DNA of 64,000 nucleotides. It comes from Micromonospora parathelypteridis (GTDB taxonomy: Bacteria; Actinomycetota; Actinomycetes; Mycobacteriales; Micromonosporaceae). Below, piece after piece: positions 18,891-27,603 of this stretch. The DNA is taken from positions 5,208,001 through 5,272,000 of the forward strand of contig NZ_JACHDP010000001.1 in assembly GCF_014201145.1 (NCBI RefSeq), written 5' to 3'. The position numbers and the translations under genes are program-made. Below the pieces are notes generated by a model. The model worked only from the letters and a program-made list of their open reading frames with translations. It had not been told where the DNA came from and did not search any database. Within the stretch, counting starts at the first letter, position 1. Each line of letters begins with the position of its first letter.

Positions 18891-18914
18891 TCGCGCCCTG
18901 ATTCGTCGCTCAGG

Positions 18915-18948
18915 ACGGGGAGGATCCGCCGTTGCGGGTCCTCCCCGT
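18915..18948 (+). terminator. Strong hairpin terminator
   Basis: Fifteen-base-pair stem with one T-G wobble and a CGTT loop, 25 bases after the stop codon of the secreted SGNH-like gene, followed by TAACGCTT. Confidence 0.8.
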
Positions 18949-19035
18949 TAACGCTTAGGTCGAAGTGCGCCGGAATTGCGGCTATCACCCTACTTCGGGC
19001 CCACCTGCGACGTACCCCCGGCGCAGAATTTGCTA

Positions 19036-19041
19036 TACGGT
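19036..19041 (+). promoter_or_regulatory. Putative -10 box of a leaderless gene
   Basis: TACGGT lies six bases before the ATG at 19048 in a locally AT-richer patch, without a ribosome binding site. Confidence 0.5.
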
Positions 19042-19047
19042 CGGCGA

Positions 19048-19269
19048 ATGAAGGTCGAGGAGCATTGGTGGAACGGAGACACGACTCCGCGCGGGCGCCG
19101 GGACGTGTATATCCGTACTGACGGGCAGGGTTGGGAGGTCCGCGCCCAGATCGGTGGGGCGTCGGGTCGTGAGCGGGTGCAGCAGTGCCCTAGCCGGGCC
19201 TCGGCGGCCATCCTCGCCGACGCCTGGCGCGGCACGCACCCATCCTGGCGCGAGCTGAAGCAGCGCTGA
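19048..19269 (+). CDS. Small hypothetical protein
   Basis: A 73-residue protein rich in Trp and Arg (MKVEEHWWNGDTTPRGRRD..., ending HPSWRELKQR). The N-terminal half alternates polar and hydrophobic residues (DVYIRTDGQGWEVRAQIG) as in a small beta sheet, and the end is helical (SRASAAILADAWR). It starts six bases after a TACGGT box. No family was recognised; codon use fits a real gene. Confidence 0.6.
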   Translation: MKVEEHWWNGDTTPRGRRDVYIRTDGQGWEVRAQIGGASGRERVQQCPSRASAAILADAWRGTHPSWRELKQR

Positions 19270-19482
19270 TCCGGCACCGGGCCGGGCCGGCAACGCTCCT
19301 GGGCTCCAGCCCGGTGCGCCCCCCCGACCGGCCCGGCGCTCGGTTCACCCCCTGCAGTGGAAACCTTCCGCTGCTCTCGACTGCTCGCCTTCAAGTGATC
19401 AAGGGATAGCGCATCCGTTTCGTGTCGCCGCCGTCAGGCCGGGTACACCGAGGCCGACCGGTCGTGCCCATGGAGGTCGCGC

Positions 19483-19641
19483 ATGTCGCAGAGTCCCGAC
19501 GAGGAGAACCCCAGGCTCGACGAGGAGGCCCGAGAGGCCGAGCGTCGGCTCGGCAAACTCACCAACTCGTCGGACGACGCGCTGACCGACGACGACGCCC
19601 GAGCGCCGGATGATGCCCCTTCCGAGCAGGACGCCGACTAG
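19483..19641 (+). CDS. Small acidic hypothetical protein (52 aa)
   Basis: Short open reading frame starting MSQSPDEENPRLDEEAREAE and ending SEQDAD, with net charge strongly negative and no hydrophobic core, so it is probably disordered or a helix that needs a partner. GGAGG lies ten bases before the ATG, and a good hairpin terminator follows 65 bases after the stop, which together support a genuine transcription unit. Function unknown. Confidence 0.65.
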   Translation: MSQSPDEENPRLDEEAREAERRLGKLTNSSDDALTDDDARAPDDAPSEQDAD

Positions 19642-19706
19642 CGCCCGTCTTCCACCGGTGAACGCATGATCCGTCGGGTCTGAGAAGCTCACCTCCCGCC
19701 CTGGGC

Positions 19707-19739
19707 GGGCCTGCCCGGCGGTTCAAGCCGGACAGGCCC
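19707..19739. terminator. Hairpin terminator between convergent genes
   Basis: Thirteen-base-pair stem with one wobble pair (GGGCCTGCCCGGC / GCCGGACAGGCCC) and a seven-base loop, between the 52-residue protein gene (+) and the DUF1062 gene (-). Confidence 0.65.
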
Positions 19740-19757
19740 ACGGTCGGCAGAGAGGGC

Positions 19758-20306
19758 TCAGCGCTTCAGGGTGAACGTGAAGTCACCGGAGAGCTTGCTG
19801 CTCAACCGGACTGCCGAAACGAGTTTCCCCTCCACGATCAGTCTCTCGACCTCGGCCCGTGAAAGACCGAAACCGTCAGCGATCAGTCGCACCGGCCGGA
19901 CCGGGATCTGCGCCGCGAAGCGGACCGCGACGTCGACCGTCTCGCGGTCCAGGTGATCCGACCCGCCGGTGTCGAGACACCAGGCGTCGTCCCAGTCGAG
20001 GGCGATGTGATTACGGCGCTGCACGAGCGGGTTCTGGAGCAGCCTGGCGGTCAGTCCAGGGTCGTTGTGGTGCAGCCGGTCCAGCAGCCAGGGTCGTACG
20101 GAGCGCACGGTCACCCGCTCCAGGAGCGTGAGCTTGGCCGTTACCCCACAGGCGGTACAGCGCACGAGGAGCCAGACGTCGAGGAGCTTGTGGTTGGCGT
20201 TGACGCGGAATTTACCGCTTGGCCGGAAGCGCTCGGACGCGCACGCGTGGCAGCGACGGCAGACGAGCGGCAGGCAGGTGGGCACGACGGCCCAGTGTGT
20301 GAGCAC
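19758..20306 (-). CDS. DUF1062 domain protein with CxxC zinc-ribbon-like cysteines
   Basis: A 182-residue cytoplasmic protein matching the DUF1062 family: WAVVPTCLPLVCRRC at the start, then FRPSGKFRVNANHKLLDVWLL. Two CxxC pairs (Cys19/Cys22 and Cys50/Cys53) are spaced like a zinc ribbon. The last 45 residues (VRLIADGFGLSRAEVERLIVEGKLV) resemble an S4-type RNA-binding turn. A nucleic-acid role is inference. GTG start. The 190-base gap to the next gene (20307-20496) shows no recognisable element. Confidence 0.8.
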   Translation of the reverse strand: MLTHWAVVPTCLPLVCRRCHACASERFRPSGKFRVNANHKLLDVWLLVRCTACGVTAKLTLLERVTVRSVRPWLLDRLHHNDPGLTARLLQNPLVQRRNHIALDWDDAWCLDTGGSDHLDRETVDVAVRFAAQIPVRPVRLIADGFGLSRAEVERLIVEGKLVSAVRLSSKLSGDFTFTLKR

Positions 20307-20496
20307 AGAAGTACACCGATTTCAGTGAGAAGTCCGCAGCAAAAGGGAGCGCGGCGCACAGGCGCGACGCGCGACACATCAGCACTCGGGAGGTCTCACA
20401 GGGTGTACAACGGCACGTCCTTGCCTAGACGATCCGATTCCGTTGCACGGTAATGGCGCAGAGCGGCGCTACTCCACCGATTTTCGATCGCGCCGG

Positions 20497-21558
20497 TCAG
20501 GCGGTCGGGACCGGCAGCACCACGCCCTCGACCGCGGACCGGTGCGCCAACTCGATCAGCTCAACCGTGTCGACCGAGTCCCGTGGGTCCACCGGCATCG
20601 GCGCGCCCTCGCGCAGTGCCGTCGCCACCTGCGCGTAGAAGCTCTGGTACGCGCCGGGCTCGGTCGGCACCGACCGCAGGTCACCGTCGACGCCGAGCAT
20701 GCCGTACCGCTCCGGCGGGACCTCGCCCCAGCCCGGCTGGTCCGGTCGGCCGCCGTCGTGGAGCGCCGCCTCCTGCACGTCCAGCCCGTAACTCGTGTAC
20801 GCGGCCCGGTCGCCCAGCAACCGCAGTCGCGGCCCGAGCTGGGCGGTCACCGCGCTCATCCAGAGGTGCGAGTGGACCCCGCTGGTGTGCGTCAACGCCA
20901 CGAACGCGTCGTCGTCGACCAGGGCGCCCGCGCGGCGACGGTCCACCTCCGCGTAGACCCGGTCGACCCGGCCGAAGAGCTGCACCGCCTGGTCGATGAG
21001 GTGCGCGCCGAGGTCGAACAGGGCGCCGCCGGCCTCCTCGGGGCCGGCCAGCTCCCGCCAGCCTGGCTTGATCGTCGGACGGAACCGCTCGAACCGGGAC
21101 TCGAAGCGCAGCACCCGCCCCAACTCGCCCTGGTCCACCAGCCGGCGGGCGGTGCGGAAGTCGCCGTCCCAGCGCCGGTTCTGGAACACCGTCAGCGGCA
21201 CCCCACGCTCGGTCGCCTCGGCGATGAGCGCGCGGCCCTCCGCGGCGGTCGGGGAGAGGGGCTTGTCGACGACGACCGGCAGCCCGGCGGCCAGCGCCGC
21301 CCTGGCCATCGGCACGTGATGCCGGTTCGGCGTCGCCACCACGACCAGGTCCAACGCGTCCGGCGTACGCCACAGCTCGTCGGCGTCGTCGACCAGGCGG
21401 GCGTCGGGGTGGTGCTGGTGGGCCTGCTCGCGCCGCTGCGGATCGCGGGTCACGATGGCGTCGAGCCGCAACCCGGGGGTCGCGGCGATCAGCGGTGCGT
21501 GGAACACCCGGCCCGCCAGCCCGTATCCCAGCAGACCGACCCGCAGCGCCTCCGCCAT
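20497..21558 (-). CDS. Gfo/Idh/MocA family oxidoreductase
   Basis: NAD(P)-dependent sugar or inositol dehydrogenase-like enzyme, 353 residues. The Rossmann motif GLLGYGLAGRVFHAP lies at residues 8-22, the conserved VVVDKPLS (EKP-type motif, Lys near 98) follows, and the C-terminal alpha/beta domain holds GGALFDLGAHLIDQAV with the usual catalytic-site His. GGGGAG precedes the ATG. It stands alone between the DUF1062 gene and a two-component system, so the substrate cannot be inferred. Confidence 0.9.
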   Translation of the reverse strand: MAEALRVGLLGYGLAGRVFHAPLIAATPGLRLDAIVTRDPQRREQAHQHHPDARLVDDADELWRTPDALDLVVVATPNRHHVPMARAALAAGLPVVVDKPLSPTAAEGRALIAEATERGVPLTVFQNRRWDGDFRTARRLVDQGELGRVLRFESRFERFRPTIKPGWRELAGPEEAGGALFDLGAHLIDQAVQLFGRVDRVYAEVDRRRAGALVDDDAFVALTHTSGVHSHLWMSAVTAQLGPRLRLLGDRAAYTSYGLDVQEAALHDGGRPDQPGWGEVPPERYGMLGVDGDLRSVPTEPGAYQSFYAQVATALREGAPMPVDPRDSVDTVELIELAHRSAVEGVVLPVPTA

Positions 21559-21645
21559 GCCGTACCCCTGTCTCCCCGGTCCGCGCTCCGACGTGGCGGC
21601 GGTACCGCTGGTCGAATCTACGCCCCGACGTCAGCCCGCCGCTGG

Positions 21646-22302
21646 TCAGCCCGCCGGGTCGCTGCGCAGGTAGGTGAGCACCGCGAGCACCCTTCGATTG
21701 GTGTCGTCGCTGGGCGGCAGGTCGAGTTTCAGCAGGATGTTGCCGACGTGCTTGCCGACCGCGGCCTCGCTGACGTGCAGGCGGGCGGCGATCGACGCGT
21801 TGGACCGGCCCTCCGCCAGCAGCGCCAGGACCTCGCGTTCACGGGCGGAGAGCGCGGCGAGCGGGTCGCGTGGCCGGTGCAGCAGTTGCCGGACCACGTC
21901 CGGGTCGATGGCGGTGCCGCCGGCCGCGACCCGGCGCAGCGTGTCGACGAACTCGGTGACCTCGGCGACCCGGTCCTTGAGCAGGTAGCCCACCCGCTGA
22001 CCGTCGCCGCTGTCCAGCAGTGCCGCCGCGTACCCGGTCTGCACGTACTGGCTGAGCACCACGACCGGCAGGTGGGGCCGCTCGGCGCGTAACGCGACGG
22101 CCGCGCGGAGCCCGTCGTCGCGGCGGCCCGGCGGCATCCGGATGTCGGTCAGCACCAGGTCCGGTTCGTGTTCGCGGGCCGCGTCCAGCAGTTCGGGAGC
22201 GGAGCCGACGGCGGCGCACACCGCGAACTCGAAGCGGGTCAGCAGCGCGACCAGGCCCTCGCGGAGCAGCACCTCGTCCTCGGCGAGCACCACCCGCGTC
22301 AC
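21646..22302 (-). CDS. NarL/LuxR family response regulator
   Basis: Two-component response regulator of 218 residues. Receiver: Glu8-Asp9 acidic pocket, phosphoacceptor Asp53 in LTDIRMP, Lys109 in LLKDRV. Effector: LuxR helix-turn-helix near 150-210 (LSAREREVLALLAEGRSNASIAARLHVSEAAVGKHVGNILLKLDL). The GTG at 22300-22302 overlaps the kinase stop codon (GTGA), so the pair is coupled. The receiver contains an insertion after the Asp (PPGRRDDGLRAAV), normal for this subfamily. Target genes unknown. Confidence 0.93.
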   Translation of the reverse strand: MTRVVLAEDEVLLREGLVALLTRFEFAVCAAVGSAPELLDAAREHEPDLVLTDIRMPPGRRDDGLRAAVALRAERPHLPVVVLSQYVQTGYAAALLDSGDGQRVGYLLKDRVAEVTEFVDTLRRVAAGGTAIDPDVVRQLLHRPRDPLAALSAREREVLALLAEGRSNASIAARLHVSEAAVGKHVGNILLKLDLPPSDDTNRRVLAVLTYLRSDPAG

Positions 22303-23588
22303 CGCCGGCACGGAAGCTCCACCCGGACCAGGGTAGGCCCGCCGGGCGGGCTGGCGAGCAACAGCCGGCCGTCGGCTGCGGCGACCCGGTCGGCGAGACC
22401 GGTCAGACCGGTGCCCCGGGCCGGGTCGGCCCCGCCGTGGCCGTTGTCGGACACCTCGACGACGAGGTCCCCGCCGGCCCGGGTGAGGCGCACCTCGGCA
22501 CGCGTCGCCCTGGCGTGCCGGTCGACGTTGCCCAGCGCCTCGGACACCACGAAGTAGGCGGTGGTCTCCACGATCTCCGGCATTTCGCCGTGCAGGTCGG
22601 CGTGCACGGTGACCGGAATGGTGGCGGCGTCGGCCAGCTCGCGGACGGCGCCGGCCAGGCCGAGGTCGGTGAGGCTCTGCGGGCGAATGCCGTGTACCAG
22701 TTGCCGCAACATCACCATCAGGCCCCGGGCCTGGTCGTGCGCCACGGCGAGCGGCCGGGCCGCGGGGGAGTCCTCGGGTACGTCCAGCCGGGCCAGGCCC
22801 AGCTGAAGGGTGAGGCTGGTCAGTCGGGGTTGCGCGCCGTCGTGCAGGTCCCGCTCGATCCGGCGGCGTTCGGCCTCGTACGCGCCGACCAGCCGGGTGC
22901 GGGACCGGGCGACCTCGCGCAGCGCCGTCGCGTCGACCGGCCAGGCCAGCGCCCACCGGGCCACGGCGGCCTGGGCGGCGGCGAGCAGACCGGCCAGGTA
23001 GCAGAGGACCGGCAGAAGCAGCACAGCCACGATCGCGTACGGGATGGCTTCGCCGGTGGTTTCGATCGGGCGCCAGATCACGACCGGTCCGGCGTCGCCA
23101 ACCAGCCAGGGGCTGGTGACCATGCCGAGGTCGAGCAGCACCAGTAGCAGGAAGACCCAGTACGCGACCGGCGCGAACCCACCCAGCCAGAACAGGTACG
23201 CCACCTCCCGCCAGGTCGCGGCGCTGCGGTAGCGGGCGACCAGGCCGGGCCACGGCGACGCGGGCAGCGGGCGGCTGTCCACGAGTCGCAGCCGCCACCG
23301 CTCGATGGCGGCCACCGGGAAGCTCACGATCGGCGCCAATGCCAGCAGGAAGAGGCTGCCGAGGGCCAGGAACAGCAGCAGCGCGATGCCCGGTGGCCGG
23401 CCATGCAGCAGCAGCGCGTTGACGGCGGCCAGCAGGGGTGCGCCGATGACGAGCAGCCCGCCGGCGAGCACGCCCGAGATCGGCACGGTGCTGGTGAGGT
23501 AGGCCAGCGTCCGCCACGGCCAGGCAGAGATCAGCCAGCTGCGGCGGCGCAACGCCTCGGCCAGGTGACGAGGGTGTTCCGGGGTCAT
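22299..23588 (-). CDS. Membrane sensor histidine kinase (HisKA_3 type)
   Basis: Sensor kinase of 429 residues, partner of the downstream response regulator. The N-terminal half contains hydrophobic helices at about 35-62, 68-92, 135-157 and 185-212 (putative sensor domain of the actinobacterial type). The dimerisation box is ERRRIERDLHDGAQPRL with phosphoacceptor His249; the HATPase has DNGHGGADPARGTGLTGLADRV. The ATG at 23588 is chosen over a longer frame because a TAGCGT box sits seven bases before it and the family begins near there. Confidence 0.92.
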   Translation of the reverse strand: MTPEHPRHLAEALRRRSWLISAWPWRTLAYLTSTVPISGVLAGGLLVIGAPLLAAVNALLLHGRPPGIALLLFLALGSLFLLALAPIVSFPVAAIERWRLRLVDSRPLPASPWPGLVARYRSAATWREVAYLFWLGGFAPVAYWVFLLLVLLDLGMVTSPWLVGDAGPVVIWRPIETTGEAIPYAIVAVLLLPVLCYLAGLLAAAQAAVARWALAWPVDATALREVARSRTRLVGAYEAERRRIERDLHDGAQPRLTSLTLQLGLARLDVPEDSPAARPLAVAHDQARGLMVMLRQLVHGIRPQSLTDLGLAGAVRELADAATIPVTVHADLHGEMPEIVETTAYFVVSEALGNVDRHARATRAEVRLTRAGGDLVVEVSDNGHGGADPARGTGLTGLADRVAAADGRLLLASPPGGPTLVRVELPCRR

Positions 23589-23595
23589 GCCGCAG

Positions 23596-23601
23596 ACGCT
23601 A
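23596..23601 (-). promoter_or_regulatory. Putative -10 box of the two-component operon
   Basis: On the minus strand TAGCGT ends seven bases before the kinase ATG, with no ribosome binding site between, suggesting a leaderless transcript. Confidence 0.45.
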
Positions 23602-23761
23602 ATCGCGGCGGCCGGGTTGCCCCAGCCGTCCAGATCCACTCCTCGGGTATGCCCAGCCCTACCGTCGCCCGTCTCGACGGTCCGGGCCAAACGGGTGTGG
23701 TGGGGCCGAGAACGGGAAGAACGCGGCGCGCGTGACCTGTCCGGGCGGCGGCTGGAGAGAC

Positions 23762-24457
23762 ATGGGTGCCAGAACCTTCGTGGTTGTCGGCGGTACCAGC
23801 GGGCTCGGTCTCGCGGTGGCCCGGCTGCTGGTGGACGAGCACCACGTCGTGGTGTTCGGCAACGAGCCGGCCGAGGTCGCCGCGACGGCCGATGAGCTGG
23901 GTTGCGACGGGGCGGTCTGCGACATCTCCTCGTACGAGCAGGTCCGCGAGGGCTTCGCCGAGGTGGTGGAGCGCTACGGCACGATCGACGGGGTGGCGGC
24001 CTGCGCTTCGATGTGGGCGGGCGGTGAGCTGACGGACCTGTCGGCGGAGCACATCCGCCGAGCCGTGGAGATCAACGTCCTGGGCATCACGTACCTGCTG
24101 CGGGAGGTGGTGGGGCACCTGCACCGACAGGGGCACGGCAATGTCGTGTACATCGGCGCGTTGGCGCTGGCGGCTCCCCGGCCCGGCATCCCCGTCTACC
24201 GGGCCACCAAGAGCTACGGCAGCAGCCTGGTCGATTCGCTGGCCGAGGCCCAGCACAGCAACCGGGTCAAGGTGATGCAACTGCATCCCGGTCCGATGCC
24301 GACCCGGCTGCAGGAGCGGGTGGGGGCCGAATTCCTGGACGAGGTGTACGCCATGCCCGAACAGGTCGCCACCGAGGTCGTCCGGCTGCTGCTGCTCGAA
24401 CCCGACGATCTCTACGTCTCCGGTGAGCGCGTCCTGCGCGCGGACGGGCGGTGGTGA
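23762..24457 (+). CDS. SDR family oxidoreductase with atypical active site
   Basis: Short-chain dehydrogenase of 231 residues. The nucleotide-binding motif is VVGGTSGLGLA (residues 8-18) and the catalytic pair is Tyr146-Lys150 (VYRATK). The usual NAG motif reads CAS and the catalytic Ser segment reads VVYIGALAL with no Ser at the normal place, so activity is uncertain or altered. GGAGAG precedes the ATG. The stop overlaps the start of an MFS transporter (GTGA), so product export or a shared pathway is suggested. Confidence 0.88.
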   Translation: MGARTFVVVGGTSGLGLAVARLLVDEHHVVVFGNEPAEVAATADELGCDGAVCDISSYEQVREGFAEVVERYGTIDGVAACASMWAGGELTDLSAEHIRRAVEINVLGITYLLREVVGHLHRQGHGNVVYIGALALAAPRPGIPVYRATKSYGSSLVDSLAEAQHSNRVKVMQLHPGPMPTRLQERVGAEFLDEVYAMPEQVATEVVRLLLLEPDDLYVSGERVLRADGRW

Positions 24458-26085
24458 CGGCAGCGGCCGGACCCGACGACCGTCCGGCCTCGGCGTGGGC
24501 GCCGCTGCGGATCGCGGTCTATCGCAACCTGTGGCTGGCTCTGCTCGCCGCCAACATCGGCACCTGGATGCAGACGGTCGGCGCGCAATGGCTGCTGATC
24601 CACCACTCCAACGCCTCCACCCTGGTCGCGCTGGTCCAGACCGCCAGCCTGCTGCCGGTGCTGCTGCTGGCGTTGCCCGGCGGGGTGCTGGCCGACAACT
24701 TCGACCGCCGGCACCTGCTGATCGCCGTGCAGCTGTTCCTGGTGGCGGTGGCGGTGGCGTTGACGCTGCTCACCCTGACCAACCGGATGCCTCCCGCGCT
24801 GCTGCTCACCCTCACCTTCGCGTTCGGGGTCGGGCAGGCGCTCACCCTGCCGGCCTGGGCGGCGGTGATCCCGGAGCTGGTGCCACAGGAGCAGCTCCGG
24901 TCGGCGTCCGCGCTCGGCTCGATCAGCGTGAACATGGCGCGGGCGGTCGGGCCCGCGGCGGCGGGTGTGCTGATCGCCCGCATCGGCGTCGCGCCGGTCT
25001 TCGGTCTCAACGCCATCGCGTTCGCAATCTTCGCGTACGCGTTGTGGCGCTGGCGGCCCCGCAGCGCCCGCGCGGTCGAGGTGCCCGAGCGGTTCACCGC
25101 CGCGTTGCGGGCCGGCAGCCGGTACGTCCGCCACTCGCCGATCGTGCGCCGACTGTTGCGCCGCGCGCTGGTGTTCGTGGTTCCGGCCAGCGCGCTGTGG
25201 GCGTTGCTGCCGTTGGTGGCCAACCGGCGCCTGGGGCTGGGCTCCGGCGGGTACGGGTTGTTGCTGGCCGCACTCGGCGTGGGTGCCATCGCCGGCGGTG
25301 TGCTGCTGGCGATGATCCGCACCCGGCTGTCGGCCAATCAGCTCCTGCTGATCGCCGGGGCGCTGTTCACCGTGGCGCTGACCGTGGTCGGCACCGTGCG
25401 GGTGGTGCCGCTGGTGCTGCTCGCCCTGCTGCCCGCCGGGATGGCCTGGGTGACGGTGCTGGCCAACGTCAACGCCGAGATGCAACTCTTCCTGCCCAGT
25501 TGGGTACGCGCCCGGGGCCTGGCCGTCTACCAGGTGTGCTTCGCGGGCGGGCAGGCGGTCGGCGCGCTCGTCTGGGGCCTGGTGGCCGACGTCGCCGGGC
25601 TGGTCCTGGCCTACCTCGCGGCGGCGGCGCTGATGCTGGTGGGCACCGTGACGAGTCGGATCTGGCCGTTGCCGAACCTGCGGTCGGTGAACCGCGAACC
25701 GGCGGCGTACTGGCCGCAACTGCACCTGGCGTACGAGCCGGACCCGGGGGTGGGGCCGGTGTTGGTGATGGTGCAGTACACCGTCCGGCCGGAGCGAACC
25801 CAGCCGTTCCTGGCGGCCATGGACCTGGTGCGCGGCGCGCGGCAGCGGACCGGCGCGATGCGCTGGGGGCTGTTCCGGCCGGCCGAGACGACGGACCGGT
25901 TCGTCGAGGTGTATCTGGTGCCGTCCTGGGGCGAGCACCTGCGCCAGCACGGCGGCCGGTTGACGGGCGAGGACCGCGAGGCCGAGGAACGGGCCCGGGA
26001 GCTGACCGACGGCGAGGTGGAGGTGCGACACCTGGTGCCCGCCGCCGCCGGCTCGGCGCTGTCCGACGACCGCGAGGCCGTGTGA
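24454..26085 (+). CDS. MFS transporter (MFS_3/EntS type) with C-terminal ABM-like domain
   Basis: Inner-membrane exporter of 543 residues. About 12 helices between residues 20 and 405, with the loop GVLADNFDRRHLL between helices 2 and 3 matching the MFS signature. The family (transmembrane secretion effector type) includes siderophore exporters. Residues about 430-520 (VLVMVQYTVRPERTQPFLAAM..MRWGLFRPAETTDRFVEVYLV) form a soluble domain like antibiotic-biosynthesis-monooxygenase/dimeric alpha-beta-barrel folds, as in some members of this family. GTG start overlapping the SDR stop by four bases; a GTG one codon upstream is also possible. Confidence 0.9.
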   Translation: MTAAAGPDDRPASAWAPLRIAVYRNLWLALLAANIGTWMQTVGAQWLLIHHSNASTLVALVQTASLLPVLLLALPGGVLADNFDRRHLLIAVQLFLVAVAVALTLLTLTNRMPPALLLTLTFAFGVGQALTLPAWAAVIPELVPQEQLRSASALGSISVNMARAVGPAAAGVLIARIGVAPVFGLNAIAFAIFAYALWRWRPRSARAVEVPERFTAALRAGSRYVRHSPIVRRLLRRALVFVVPASALWALLPLVANRRLGLGSGGYGLLLAALGVGAIAGGVLLAMIRTRLSANQLLLIAGALFTVALTVVGTVRVVPLVLLALLPAGMAWVTVLANVNAEMQLFLPSWVRARGLAVYQVCFAGGQAVGALVWGLVADVAGLVLAYLAAAALMLVGTVTSRIWPLPNLRSVNREPAAYWPQLHLAYEPDPGVGPVLVMVQYTVRPERTQPFLAAMDLVRGARQRTGAMRWGLFRPAETTDRFVEVYLVPSWGEHLRQHGGRLTGEDREAEERARELTDGEVEVRHLVPAAAGSALSDDREAV

Positions 26086-26240
26086 CCGGGCCGCCGCCGG
26101 TCGCGCGTCAACGCGGCGTAATGATCGCGCCGATCGGCGTAGCGGAAGCGTGAAAGCCCTGGCCGGTTGCGCGCGGGTCGAGGTGCGATGGCCTTCGGCG
26201 GGTCCGAGGTACGGGCCGTCGCCTTCGCCGGAGGCGTGCA

Positions 26241-26618
26241 GTGGTTGTCCATTGGGAGCAGAAGACCACGGTGGTCGGCGGGTCGACCCCGACCGGGGTG
26301 AGTGTGGCGTTCGGCTGGGTGGTGATGATCGGTGCCGCCCTGCTCGCCGGGGCACTCTTCTCCTCGGCCGAGCTGCCAGCCCGGACGTTGGTCATGTGCC
26401 TTGCCGCCGGGGGGTACGCCGCGGTGGTGGCCGATCTGCGCGCGGTGATCGCGGTGACCGGGCTGGGCATGGCGACCTTCGTCGGCTTCCTGGCCCACCG
26501 CTTCGGTGACCTGAACGCCGGCGGGGACGCCTGGTCGTACGCCATGGTGATCGCCTTCGCCGCCACCCTCGGGGCAGGTTACCGCTGGCTGCGGTCGGTG
26601 GCCGCGAACGCCGACTGA
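26241..26618 (+). CDS. Small hypothetical membrane protein
   Basis: A 125-residue protein with four hydrophobic helices (about 22-40, 47-65, 66-86 and 98-115) and short polar ends. It starts at a GTG preceded by GGAGG. No family recognised. The 155-base gap before it (26086-26240) contains nothing that I can identify. Confidence 0.65.
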   Translation: MVVHWEQKTTVVGGSTPTGVSVAFGWVVMIGAALLAGALFSSAELPARTLVMCLAAGGYAAVVADLRAVIAVTGLGMATFVGFLAHRFGDLNAGGDAWSYAMVIAFAATLGAGYRWLRSVAANAD

Positions 26619-26664
26619 CCGGCGTCACGACCGGTGGCGGGCGGCCCGTGACAGGGCAGCGCCC

Positions 26665-26681
26665 GGCGTACGGCGTACGCC
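26665..26681 (+). promoter_or_regulatory. Putative TetR operator palindrome
   Basis: Inverted repeat GGCGTAC-N3-GTACGCC placed just upstream of the TAGGAT box of the TetR gene, where a bound repressor would block RNA polymerase. Autoregulation is likely. Confidence 0.6.
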
Positions 26682-26689
26682 CTCGTTGT

Positions 26690-26695
26690 TAGGAT
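26690..26695 (+). promoter_or_regulatory. Putative -10 box of the TetR gene
   Basis: TAGGAT lies nine bases before the ATG at 26705; there is no ribosome binding site, so the message is probably leaderless. Confidence 0.45.
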
Positions 26696-26704
26696 GGCCG
26701 CACC

Positions 26705-27472
26705 ATGGCGAGTGAGCGCAAGGCGACCGCGGACCCGGCCCGCAGTCTGGCCATCCTGTGGCGCACCCGGGAGCCGACCAGCCGCAGCGCCGGGCCGGGG
26801 CTCAGCGTCGACCGGATCGTCCGGGCCGCGATCGACATCGCCGACGCCGAAGGTCTCGACGCGCTGACCATGCGCCGGGTCGGCGAGGCGCTGGGTGTCG
26901 GCACGATGTCGGTCTACACCTACGTTCCGGGTAAGGCCGAGCTGGTCGACGTCATGATCGACACCGTGTACGGCGAGATGCCACGCCCCGCCGTCGAGGG
27001 AGACTGGCGGGTCCGGCTGGAGCGGGTCGCCCGCGACAATCTGGTGCTCTACCAGCAGCATCCCTGGATGTTGCGGGCCGAGACGACCCGGCCCGTGCTC
27101 GGCCCCTACCTGGTGGCCAAGTACGACCACGAGCTCGGCGCGGTCGTCGACATCGGGCTCACCGACGTCGAGATGGACGCGGTGCTCACGCTCGTCCTCG
27201 GCCACGTGAAGAGCGCGGCGCGGGCCGCCTCCGAGGTGGTCGACCTGGAGCGTGCGACCGGTATGACGGACGGCCAGTGGTGGCAGTCGCACGCGCCCTG
27301 GCTGGAGACGTTCATGACGGCCGGCAACTACCCGACCGCCTCCCGGGTCGGCACCGCGGCCGGTCAGCAGCACGGCGCCGCGTACGACCCGGAGTACGCC
27401 TTCGAGTTCGGCCTGCAACGCGTCCTCGACGGGATCTCGGTGGTGGTCGCCGAGCGGGCGACCTCCGGGTAG
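26705..27472 (+). CDS. TetR/AcrR family regulator with TetR_C_1-type effector domain
   Basis: Repressor of 255 residues. Helix-turn-helix at about 35-85: VDRIVRAAIDIADAEGLDALTMRRVGEALGV.GTMSVYTYVPGKAELVDVMID. The C-terminal domain (VRLERVARDNLVLYQQHPWMLR... and the late FEFGLQRVLDGI) matches the tetracycline-repressor C-terminal family. A perfect palindrome lies at 26665-26681. The target may be itself and the LtrA/hydrolase pair downstream; this is inference. Confidence 0.92.
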   Translation: MASERKATADPARSLAILWRTREPTSRSAGPGLSVDRIVRAAIDIADAEGLDALTMRRVGEALGVGTMSVYTYVPGKAELVDVMIDTVYGEMPRPAVEGDWRVRLERVARDNLVLYQQHPWMLRAETTRPVLGPYLVAKYDHELGAVVDIGLTDVEMDAVLTLVLGHVKSAARAASEVVDLERATGMTDGQWWQSHAPWLETFMTAGNYPTASRVGTAAGQQHGAAYDPEYAFEFGLQRVLDGISVVVAERATSG

Positions 27473-27603
27473 CTCGCGCTACCGCCAGCCGCGCCACCGA
27501 TCCCCGACCCGACCGTCGGGCCTGACGGAACCCGCCCGGCACCGGTCGTCCAGGTGGTACGACTTGGGCGGCGGTGGCAGCTGCGGGCCGGGGAAGGGTG
27601 GCG

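Noticed and set aside
24412..26355. Long minus-strand open frame rich in His, Gln and Arg
   Set aside because: Antisense to the MFS transporter gene; composition is that of a shadow frame and no motif is visible.
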